From positions 20,384,001 through 20,448,000 of the forward strand of contig NC_056410.1 of the NCBI RefSeq assembly GCF_905147365.1: a DNA stretch of 64,000 nucleotides. Direction: 5' to 3'. The notes under the pieces are model-generated. The model made no database searches, was not told where the DNA came from, and was given only the letters and a program-made list of their open reading frames with translations. The DNA is from Aricia agestis (taxonomy: Eukaryota > Arthropoda > Insecta > Lepidoptera > Lycaenidae). A program made the translations under genes and the position numbers. This document shows, piece by piece, positions 1 to 10,800 of the stretch. The first letter of the stretch is position 1. Each line of letters begins with the position of its first letter.

Positions 1-1235
1 TTAGTAAGAAGACGTAAGAAACAAGAATATTCGGTATCTACCGCGATTTCGTGATATCCCTACGGATTTCGGGATATCCCTGATATCTTCTTTTCCCTGC
101 GACATATATACGTATATTTTAGTTAACTATAAAATTAAACATATTAGAATAACGTAAGATTACAAGTAAAAATAATTACTCCACACTTTATAAGTACATT
201 AAACTTTGGAAAAATTAAAAAATGGACTATTAAAATTATTACAATCAACAAAAAAATGTTGAACAGTTCGACTCCACTCATACTTCACTTCACCCTGTTC
301 CAGCGGCGAAGTGCGGCCGTAAAATTGAAGTGCTTTTTTGGCATTGTAATAATTTAAACTTTAATAATAATATTACATTACACATTGTCCATTGTTTTAT
401 AAAAAGATCTTTAATAACTATTATTAAGGTTGATTTTAGATCAATGTATACTTTTTTAAATTTTTTTACTCGGCGACAGATTTTCGAGAGGTTTTGTATG
501 GGACTGTGTATCTTGTATATTAGTGATCGAAGAACAAATGCATATTTCTAGTAGAATTTGGCCTAGGAAATCGTATTTCACCCTTATCATCAAATAAAAG
601 CTTATGATTGATAAATAAAGTCTATTTGATTTTATGAAAATAGGATTTGTACTGACGAAAACGCTTTTGCGTTACTTCCAATTAGTGCGCAAGCAATCTT
701 GCTGCTGCCGGTGGTGGTGGAGAGGCGGGTTCCAGAGGGGAGAATCGACGGGATTGGACGAAGTAACGTGCGAGAAAGGGACGGAACAGTGGCATCTCTC
801 TCATTTATATATTAGGCTTCAAATTTAGGTAAGTAATTTAATTCACGTTTTACTTTCAGGTAAAACGCTTGTATTAACACTTTTATTACATGAAATATGC
901 CGACCGACTCCTTTGTTATGTCCTAGTAAGTAGGACATAACATTACACGCTTTTGACGCTTATACACCGATATAAGGCTATAGTACCTCAATGCTGCACG
1001 GCGGCCTGCCGTGAATGGGCCCTTTTAGTTGGTTACATTGTTGCTATTTATACAATGTGTCCTGACACCTGACACCGGTGTCCAATCCTATAATGTCCAA
1101 TGTAAAGGTAGTTTGCCCATGTAAACGTGATTATTTATGTACTTAATAAAAAAAACAACAAAAATGAGTCTTGTTAACACATTTATTAAAAAATATCGGC
1201 CTAATTTTTAGCGCATTCGCTGCAAAACCTAGTTA
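1..1235. other. AT-rich DNA, no gene seen
   Basis: It has a duplicated 'gatttcgkgatatccctac' at 43-84 and a small hairpin 'gttatgtcct...aggacataac' (916-942). Short frames at 330 and 634 show no recognisable protein. Confidence 0.5.
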
Positions 1236-1338
1236 TTGCGCATGTCCAAATCATGTCATAACCTGGCAACGACAACTGTTTACGACTTGACATTTAACCC
1301 AATTGCAATTTGTTGGTGGCGTTGCAATGAACAAACCA

Positions 1339-1692
1339 GTGGGAGAGCCATGCTTCGGCACGAATGGGCCGGCTCGACCGGAGAAATACCATGCTCTCAC
1401 AGAAAACCGGCGTGAAACAGCGCTTGCGCTGTGTTTCACCGAGTGAGTGAGTTTACCGGAGGCCCAATCCCCTACCCTATTCCCTTCCCTACCTTCCCCT
1501 ATTCCCTTCCCTTCCCATCCCTACCCTCCCCTGTTACCCTATTCCCTCTTAAAAGGCCGGTAACGCACCTGCATCTCTTCCGATGCTACGAGTGTCCATG
1601 GGTGACGGAAGTTGCTTAAAGAGGGCAAACGAGCAAACTGGTCACCTGATGGACAGGTGACCAGTTTGCTCGTTTGCCCTCTTATTTCATAA
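1339..1692 (+). mobile_element. Poly-A-tailed SINE-like repeat, copy 1
   Basis: It starts 'gtgggagagccatgcttcgg', includes 'cggctcgaccggag', a palindromic 'aaacagcgcttgcgctgttt'-type hairpin, a C/T-rich 'ccctattccctt' region and 'gatgctgcgagtgtccatgg'-type DNA, and ends near 'cgtttgccctcttatttcat'. Its tail is folded back on itself (see 1621-1681). Six copies occur in this window. Short reading frames inside are not genes. Confidence 0.8.
1621..1681. repeat. Perfect 28-bp-arm palindrome at the SINE tail
   Basis: Arms 1621-1648 and 1654-1681 are perfect reverse complements with a 5-base loop. The arm sequence is the SINE-like element's own 'gcaaacgagcaaac' end, so the tail has been copied in reverse. 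Confidence 0.95.
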
Positions 1693-2245
1693 AAACAAAA
1701 CAATTAAATTTTTAAATTTTTCCAAGTGATCCATATCCATATTTTCCGAAATAAAATAATCAAACACTATCATAGTGTTAAATAAATTATTATTTGTACG
1801 GCTGTTAGACAATTTAGGCTTATGTATTTATGTTTAGCTTTTATTATTTTAATCATGTATAAACAATTAAGACGTTGTTTACGACTTGACCAGTAACTTG
1901 TTATGGCGTTGCCATGACATCTTTTGGACATGCGCAGTAAAAGGTTTGTCCAAAAATACGCCGACGAACACGGCCATTATAACAATTAATAATGTCCAAA
2001 TATCTTATGTTAACATTAATAGTTATATTATGTTACACAAAAAGTTTTACAAACGATATCCTTTCTTTGTATGAACATGGTAGGTAAGTACCTACCTATA
2101 CTTATATATAATAAAATATTATTGATAATTTTAAGTTTTAAATTTCTAAATATGAAATATTACGCAAAGGTAGGAGCAGAGGGCGCTAGTAGCACACAAC
2201 AGTAAATGATCCACTGACCTCTATTATACAAGTACGCTGGACATA

Positions 2246-2765
2246 GGGGGGTTTACATTATCATTTATATATGATCATTTCTATGATCATATATAGGATC
2301 CAATATATATGATCATTTGATCATATCTGCATATTACATTATCATATTTCATTGATCCTATTTTACGTCACTTGTGGTTTCAATAGCCAATGGAGAGCGC
2401 TAACGCTGACAGGTATTGACGTCAGGGTTACTAGATCTCAGAGAATTCGATTTGTCAAAAGACATCGTCATTTTTAATATGGCTTGTTTTTTGTTATTTC
2501 AGCAAGATTATCCAAGTATATAATTAGAAAAATAATTACATTACATTATTTGAAACATATTAACGAACAAGAAATTAAAAACTCTTTTTTCCCATCCAAT
2601 CCCTATCCCCAATTTCCCATCAAATCAAATCCAAGATCCAATCTCTCAGCAAATGTCAAAAATCTATGATCAAGGAAGAAATGAATCATATGTCTATATT
2701 ACATTATCCAATATCATTGACTCAATGATCTCGGATCCAATATATATGATAATCTAATATCCCCC
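2246..2765. mobile_element. MITE with 'atgatc'-rich inverted ends
   Basis: The left end 'ggggggtttacattatcat' and right end 'atgataatctaatatccccc' are imperfect reverse complements, and both are followed inward by 'tatatatgat' and 'gatcc' blocks. About 520 bp, no coding frame. Confidence 0.65.
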
Positions 2766-3637
2766 ATAAGATAATTTTAATTTGAAATTTCAGCTATTTT
2801 TTGTGTCTATTTGAAGCGGAACCAGCGCCCTCAATGCGGGGGAAGAGAACTAAATCTATTTTCATAAACGAAAACCGGCCATCAATAAAATATCATAATA
2901 TAATGTTTTTGTTACTTGAGGCCTAAGTACCTTTTTTTAGGGATTTTCAAACGCAACTTGCGATAACAGAAAAGTTACAATTAATGTCTTGTGGGCTATA
3001 CTTGAAGAAATTAAGAAGTGGCAACATCGTAGTGTCATCCCTTTCAAATCAATCTAAGAAAAAAGGGATTTTTAATTTCTTCACTTTCTTGACAGACACA
3101 TCTAAACTAGCTGTCCCTTTTATAAAAGAACTTAATACTCTATTTATTAGTATAACATTACAGTCGAAATGTAATTGTAAAAACACTATACCTTCTTCAG
3201 ATTTAAATCTAAAGGATGATGGGCATTTTGGTATATAGTCTCAAACAAGATAAATTATACACCATTAGATAGCTCTTGCCTCTTACGGCCGTTAGTGAGT
3301 AGGTAAAAAAGTTATATGGCGCCCAGTCCCTAACATTTGTACATTTTGAAATAATGTACAGTTAACGTACAAGGCCCGCGTTACCGACGTGGGTTTTATC
3401 GTCTATGTGGTAAGATTTATTTCAGCTTAGAAAGGTAAGGCATGTCTTGTCTTAGGCTGCCCACCTTAGATTTACGCTGACAGTAGTAGTCTAACCCCTC
3501 CCTTATACCGATCACCCTTGGGCGGCGGAGCTGGTAACAATGCGCGGGTGATTCACGCTCTCTCTTTCAATCAGTCAGTCGTTCGCTGACATTGTCTGTG
3601 TAATATTATGTCAATCCACAACATACCTAAGGTTTAA

Positions 3638-4348
3638 AACCGGCCAAGTGCGCGCCACACGTAATATAGGGTTCCGTAGTACCGCTAGTTTTACACTACT
3701 AACAACATTATCTCAGTTACGTTTAAAGGAATTTGAACGAAAAGTTCCTTTGTACTTTTAAGAATACATTTTTTTAGTTGATCAACTATTACTCAATAAC
3801 TTATGAAATCTTCTTAGTCGTGATAGTTTTCCTTTTAAATTCAGCATATTTAATACTCCCGTGAATTTTTTCACATTTCCAGAAGAAACCGTTTAGCTGG
3901 TAGAAGGCCCCCCTTGATATATACTGATAATGATACTGGAGTCCAATGATTTTTTCACTTTAAAACTTCATATTTCAGAAATGGATCCCTAAATCAGAAA
4001 ATGATCTATAAATACTCATAATATTTTTTAAAACCTATCTAACGACACCCCCCACGGTGGGGTAAACGTGAAAAAAATTTCATCCCCGTTTGATGTGTAC
4101 TGTGCAGGGAAGGACCTTAAAAATATTTTTAAAGATCTTATACAATATATAACATTTTGTCGGCATCATTAATATGTGCATTCGTGCCGAATTACAGCTT
4201 TGTAGGTCCTATATAGTCTCTGAGAAAAACCGCGGACAGACAGACGGACGGACGGACTGACGGACGGACGGATGGACAGACGGACAGCTGGACGGACAGA
4301 CCAAAACTATAATGTAAGGATTCCTTGTTGACTACGGAACCCTAAAAA
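3638..4348 (+). repeat. LINE-3'-UTR-like repeat, copy 1 (ggccaagtgcg...tacggaaccctaa)
   Basis: It opens with 'ccggccaagtgcgcg' and 'agggttccgtagtac', closes with 'gactacggaaccctaaaa', and holds a gacagacggacgg microsatellite (4233-4299). Shorter relatives are at 42048 and 42853. I infer a non-coding tail of a retroelement; no frame survives. Confidence 0.6.
4233..4299. repeat. (gacg)n/(gaca)n microsatellite
   Basis: Irregular run of cagacggacggacgg units inside the LINE-tail-like repeat. Confidence 0.85.
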
Positions 4349-4807
4349 CTATAATGTTATAATGTAAAGTGATGTTATCAGCATGAAATGTACAAGCGCT
4401 GATGTCACTTTTAACGTTCCTTTACTCAAAACGGACAACAAATCTTGACAAGCGCCCTATTGGTCAGTAATGTACATGGATATAGCCACCTTCCAAATAA
4501 TATACAATAAATTGTGTTTGAGCCCTATACCAGGGCCCATACATTATTGCCCATCATCATTTAACAATAAATCGTTTAAGAAAAAGTAATTTTTTGCATG
4601 CAAAACAAGCGTCACTCTACACTGAAACAACGCGACAAGTAAATGACAAAATATTTGACTCAGTAACTCTTCCATATATTTCCATCTTTCATTTTTTATA
4701 TATTGTATTTACCTCTGTTTATAGTTCACGTATTTAGATCAATTAGAATCTGAACAAAGTATAGTGGTATAAAAAGTAAATGCATCCAAAAGAGTGGTGG
4801 GTAACGC

Positions 4808-4897
4808 TCAGTGCGGCGGCGACCAGCCCCCAAACCGCTTCTCCAGTTCCCGCGCCACCGCTATACACAGCCTGTCCTGATATTGCGCTGATATTAT
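4808..4897 (-). CDS. FAAH2: Faah coding exon 10 (C-terminus and stop)
   Basis: Residues 493-521 and the TGA stop (4808-4810). The acceptor is ATTGTTCACAG, behind a CTAAT branch-like site. It encodes IISAQYQDRLCIAVAREL and EKRFGGWSPPH, the conserved FAAH2 C-terminus. Phase 0 joins either exon 9 donor in frame. Confidence 0.9.
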   Translation of the reverse strand: MISAQYQDRLCIAVARELEKRFGGWSPPH

Positions 4898-7800
4898 CTG
4901 TGAACAATATATTAGGATAAATAGGCTGATGCATATTATTAAACCTTTGCCGCAGCACGTTGGCAAGCATGGTGTAGGCGGCGGTGTGAGTGAGACAGAC
5001 CGTGTGTGTGACGAAGACGGGCGATGTATGTACCTGTAGTGCGGCGGGCGTGTGCGGCGCGGGCGGCGCGGGCGGCGGGGAGGCGGCGGGCGCGGCGGTG
5101 GCGGGCAGCCGCAGCACGTTGGCGAGCATGGTGTAGGCGGCGGTGTGAGTGAGACGGACAGTGTGTGCGAGGGAGACGGGCGATGTATGTACCTGCAGCG
5201 CGGCGGGCGTGTGCGGCGCGGGCGGCGGGGAGGCGGCGGGGGCGGCGGTGGCGGGCAACCGCAGCACGTTGGCGAGCATGGTATAAGTGGCGCCGCCGGC
5301 CCTGGTGTGTCGCCCCAGCGCCGGTGCGGTCGTGATAGACGCCGGCAGCAGCAGCACGCCATTGCTTAGCGCCGTCTGCAAAAGGTGATACAACAAAATT
5401 ACTGCTTAGTGCCGTCTGCAAAAGGCGATAAAACAAAATTACAATATAATATCATTCAAATGCCACATTCATTTGACAATGGTCAGTCATGATTCATGTC
5501 ACGATTACTTGCATGGCGCTAGGAGATTGCGCTCCGTCTGATGGAGTTACAGTACCTCCAGCTTCCGTCTGAGCTTGTCCAGGTTGTCTCTGTGTCGTGC
5601 GCGCGCGGCGTGTGTCAGGAACAGCTGCGAGCGCGCCGCGACTGTGAACAGCAGCGCCTGGACTGACCGCGCGCCGCCGCCGCAAGCCACACGCGCCGCT
5701 TCCGCGAAGAGATTGCGCTCCACCTGATAGAGTTATAGTACATGAAATAGGGTAAACATTCCGCTTCATCTCATAGAGTTATAAGTACAATAGATGACGC
5801 TCGCATCTCGGTTGTGCCAAAATTCGTTTGATGATTACAGAGCTCTGATTTTCACATATAAACACAGATGGCGCTATTACTTATATATGATAGAGTTGAT
5901 AGTAATAGCGCCATCTGTGTTTATGTGTATCTCATTGTATCTCATATTGTATCTCATTGTTCGTATTCAAGAAGCGTTGTTTTTTACAACATTACATATT
6001 ATGGGTAATGAAACTTTCTTACCTTAGGATCGTTGGGGTCGAGCAGCATGTTGGGTATGTCCTTCATAGAGAAGAACTCCGACACGGACATCTCCAGAAC
6101 GTGGTCAAACTCCGTGAATTTCTCCTGAAATATTGATAAAATTTATATTACAGTATAGGAGCCATGTACCATTGAGGATATTGATTCATAAAGGCAGTAG
6201 ACGGACCTTCGCAATTTGCTCACGTTATGTCAATCGCAGCAACAAGAACAAGAAAACAGATCACGACTAGCATTGAATTGACTCCGATCAAATGACGTAG
6301 GTTCCCATCTGCCGATGAATCAATTTCTTTGATGGTACAAATATTTTTATTAGTAAGGGGGTTTTTTAACCGACGTCATAAAGGAGGAGGTTTCTGAATT
6401 TGACCTTTTACCTATATACTTTTTTTTGTTTGTTCACGAATAACTTCGTCGTTTATGAACCGATTTTGATGATTCGTTTTTGTTGAGAAGAAGATATTTC
6501 AATGGTGGTCCTATAATAGGGCAATATAAAATATTGTATAAAGTCTTTTTTAACAAATTATTTGATATCACATGCGTACTTCGCTAAGCTCACAGCCGCA
6601 GTCACGCAGGTATCTGGCGGCGCTGACGACGAGTTGCTTGAGCCGCTTGTCCACATCTATCAGACCTATAGACTTGGTAGCTTCCGTCATGTAGTACACC
6701 TGGAATGGGCAGACATACATAATTTATTTAATTCTCCTTTATTAAAAGTCGGTTAGAAAGCTTTATATTTATAAGAGTTTTCAGTAGTTCCACGAAATAT
6801 AATATGAATTAATGTAGGATAGCCATCTATCGGTGAAGAGATAAAACTGTTTGCCATGACGAACAGGACAACGCCATTTATAGCAAAATAAAAAAAAAAA
6901 TAATAATTAGAAATCTCTACGGTCATCAAGGGATGAGAATATTATTAGGTTTTTGATAACCCTAGAGATAGTGTATTATAGATATCTTTGTCTCTTGTTG
7001 TTGTTTAACTAACACAATGTTTTCTTGTAAGAGTTCTAATAAGGCTGCACCGCATCGCTCGCGCAATATAAAACGTATTATCTAGATCTACTAGACTCGT
7101 GCTGCCTTTTAATTTTTATATCGTACACTGCCCCTATACATATTTATTCCCCTTTTTTCTCAGTATAGATTCTCACCTTAACCTTCCTTAGATCGACCGG
7201 CTCGTCCAGCCTCAGTAGTTTCGCGTTGGGTCCGGCCATGACGTCCAGCAGGCGCGGCAGGTCGGCCGCGTGACGAGCAATCGGCCCGACGGTCAGGAAC
7301 TCGCTATACTTGGCGTCTTGGAGCGTCGGTATGTGACCCGCTATTGGTATTATACCTGGAGAGAGATCAGTTTGTGATTGATTGATTTGATTTTTTTGAT
7401 GAAATAAGGGAGCAAACGTGTCACCTGATGGAAAGCAACTTCCGTCGCCCATGGACACTCGCAGCATCAGAAGAGCTGCAGGTGCGTTGCCGGCCTTTTA
7501 AGAGGGAATAGGGTAATAGGGAAGGGTAGGGATGGGAAGAGAAGGGAACAGGGGAGAGTAGGAAAGGGAATAGGGTAGGGGATTGGGCCCCCGGTGATTC
7601 TTTCTCTCAACAAAATCCGTCCCTTTGCGTCATCCATTAAGGAGCCTCGCAAAATATAATATCTCGTCCACATAAAAAGGTTTTGCTCCGCCACTGTGTG
7701 GTTATTATACAATCAAAGTACTGTTATTTTTTCATGCATATTTAAAACGAATGTAAATTGTAGACTTGATGTATCATTAGATAAATATAACAGTCTTGAA

Positions 7801-10800
7801 GAAAAACTAGTTTCAAACTTTGGCTTTGCTCTAAGACGCCATATTATAGGAAATGATCACATCGTCTGCACATTATTTGAACCGCTCGATACACTTTATT
7901 TGAGTTGTGACTTGTTCTATCATAGAAGTTGATTCATAGGCAAGCGGTGGACCAACGCGACGTAAATTGATCGCGTTGTGTCAAACTGAGATCACAATTC
8001 ACAGCTATCGTTGAATTGACATAATCCGACCAAACGTCAACTGCTTATAATCCATTTTTTTTTTGATGACACAATGGCACGCGTGCTTCTAGTGCGTTAG
8101 AATACAACCATGCTAACTTATGTATACTGGCGTGCAACTTGCGCGTGCGTACACGCGTTCGCACCTTACTTCTGCGTACCTGCTTACACAAATCGTCTGC
8201 GTGCGTACTAACCGGGCGTTGGTTTGTGTCCGTACAGTCCGCAGTAGGCGGCGGGCAGCCGCACCGAGCCCGCGATGTCCGACGCCACGCCGAACGGACT
8301 GGCCCCGCTCGATATTAGCGCCGCCTGTAACAGGACGTGTTATGACTTATGATATTTAAATCTCATGATCATCATGATGATACTAAGAAGTAGTAAGTAT
8401 TTGTATTAGATTAACTGAACAAAACGACAATAATAAAATAATCATTGTAGTTTTGTTTAGTTCATATAGAACTGAACATTATACAGGGTGTAACAAAAAT
8501 AAGTGATAATACTTTAGGGTTAAGACGCCTCCGTGGTTTAATGGTTAAGAGCGTGGCTCTTTATGAGGTGCTCTCGACTCGGAGGTCGTGGGTTCGATTC
8601 CCGCGTTGGAAACATGTTATTTCCAAGTTTGGTTAGGACAATGCTGGCTGATCACCTGATTGTCTGACAAGTAAGATGATACATGCGTCGGATGGGCATG
8701 TAAAAAGTAGGTCCTCCGCCTTATCTCTCGCCAGTCGTGTCGGTCTTACGTCCTACTGGGTTATGAGAGTGAAGGAATAAAGAGTGCTCTTGTGTACTGC
8801 GCACACACTTGAGCACTATAAAATTACTCCTGCGTGCCTGGCCTGGTTTCAATGAAACCGTCAAATGCCACCGTCACCGAAATCGGTGTGGGGAGTATTA
8901 TTAGTACTTTAGGGTGTGAATGGGTCCCCTATATTATATACTAGATGATGCCCGCAACTCCGTTGCGCCAAACTCGTTTATCGCGCGGGGACCGTACATT
9001 TTTTCAGACCAAAAAGTATCATATGTCCTTTCCCGGGACCCAAAGTATCTCTATGTCAAATTTAAGCAAAATCGGTTCAGCGGTTTGGGCGTGAAGAGGT
9101 GACAGACAGGCAGACACACTTTCGCATTTATAATATTAGTATGGACTATGGATAGACTTCGTTGTAAATGTAGCAGCGTTGAAAAAGTAACTTATCATTT
9201 GCTGCTGGGGCGCTACCCCATACAAATCGCAAAAAAATTATCTTTCAGCGCTGACGTTACTTTCACAACAAACTCTATAATAATAATACTCCCCACACCG
9301 GTTTCGGTGACGGTGGCCGGTTTCATTGAAACCAGACCAGGTACGCAGGAGTAATTTTATAGTGCCCAAGTGTGTGCGCAGTACACAAGAGCACTCTCTA
9401 TTCCTTTACCCTCATAACCCAGTGGGACGGAAGACCGATACGACTGGCGAGAGATCAGGCGCAGGACCGACTTTTTACATGCCCATCCGACGCATGGATC
9501 ATCTTACTTGTCAGACAATCAGGTGATCAGCCTGCATTGTCCTAACCAAACTTGGAAATAACATGTTTCCAACGCGGGATTCGAACCCACGACCTCCGGA
9601 GTCGAGAGCGACGCTCTAACCATTAGACCACGGAGGAAAATAAAAACTCTATAATATGAGGGACACGTACTTACATACCCTAAACTCTAATTATTATCAC
9701 TTTGTTTTGTTACACTCTGTATATAACTTGCTTAGAATTTAACTTCAAAAGTAAAAAGATTCAAGTATGTTCATTTTATCCTTCTAGACAAGTACTAAGT
9801 AATATCGTATAAGTGAGTATGTGCGAAGTGGACAAGTAAATATTGGCGCGTGTTAGTGTGTTTTGAGTCACATTGTCGCTTGTTTATTGATAGGATAAAC
9901 GTAGGTATACGCTTCAGTAACTATAATAGGTTTATGTCGTAACGAGTACCGGATATATTTCAGTTTTATGTTGATGCATATAACATTGACTTAGTCGCTT
10001 ACGAATAAAGAGATCCACACTCTTTATACAGACGGATGACAAAGACATACCAACATCCCATACAAAAAACACAATTTGGCCTATTTTTGATCTATAACGG
10101 TACGGAACCCTTCGTGCGCGAGTCCGACTTGCAATTGGCCGATTATTATTATAATATATTGAATAAAGACAAAACAGTAATATTCTCTAGTGGTTGCTTA
10201 CCTCGCCTCCCGAAGACCCCCCGGCCGACCTGGCCAAGCAGTAAGGATTTCTCGTAGTCCCGGTCATTCGATTAGTTGTCTCCCATCCCAGACACAACTC
10301 TGGAGTGTTGGACACCAGTAGCGGGATGCCCCCCGCCGCCCGCACGTTAGCTACGGCCCCGCCGTCAGTGGCGGCTTTGCGGCCCGCGTGCTCCAGGCAC
10401 CCTACTGAGTTGGAGAGGCCTGGAAGAATTTAAAAAAATGTTGAAGTTTCCTCTGTGGGTAAAATATACATATTTTCAACCAGAAAAACTCTGGACAATA
10501 TCAAGTTTGTCTTTTGGTTTTCCACTTCTGGGTTTTGAATGATGTCAGATATAAAAGAAAGATTAAACTTTCATCTGCATTTCAGTGCTACAAGGATATC
10601 TTGGCATTTGGATGACTCATGACTCATGAGTCCATGCCATTGAAAGTGACGCGTGGATGCGAAACAGCAATTAACAGCAGTAGTCTGTCAAGTGAATCTT
10701 CACAAAATGGCGATGTTTCTCTAATTTTGAAAGAAGATCCGTTAGCTTTACAGCCTTTACAGGGATCTTTTAACACTTGGATCATGTATATTGTTGACAA

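Larger units (their letters stand above)
1236..1940. repeat. Inverted-repeat element interrupted by a SINE-like copy
   Basis: About 55 bp at 1236-1290 ('gcgcatgtccaaa', 'cctggcaacgac', 'gtttacgacttgac') recur inverted and diverged at about 1873-1940. A SINE-like copy (1339-1692) sits between them. Probably a degraded MITE. Confidence 0.5.
2766..4807. other. Downstream flank of Faah
   Basis: Apart from the LINE-tail-like repeat (3638-4348) I see only unique AT-rich DNA. The Faah polyadenylation site should lie just below 4808, but no clear signal could be assigned. Confidence 0.4.
8482..9724. mobile_element. TIR element 'cagggtgtaacaaaa' with three nested insertions, in Faah intron 3
   Basis: Outer ends 'tacagggtgtaacaaaaat' (8482) and 'gttttgttacactctgta' (9724) match the intact MITE at 17202-17464 and are flanked by TA. 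Inside are two SINEs in opposite orientation (8521-8904, 9282-9643), each with its own target duplication, and a LINE-tail fragment (8943-9145). The residue between them is MITE sequence. Confidence 0.85.

Noticed and set aside
4939..5436. Long overlapping open frames on both strands (4743-5396, 4808-5362, 4939-5436 minus; 5052-5369 plus)
   Set aside because: Only the exon 9 and exon 10 frames match the FAAH2 family. The others are open because the repeated GC-rich DNA has few stop codons.
8526..8600. tRNA gene from A-box and B-box like motifs
   Set aside because: The same head occurs in three copies with a common non-tRNA body and target duplications. It is a SINE head, and the cloverleaf is interrupted.
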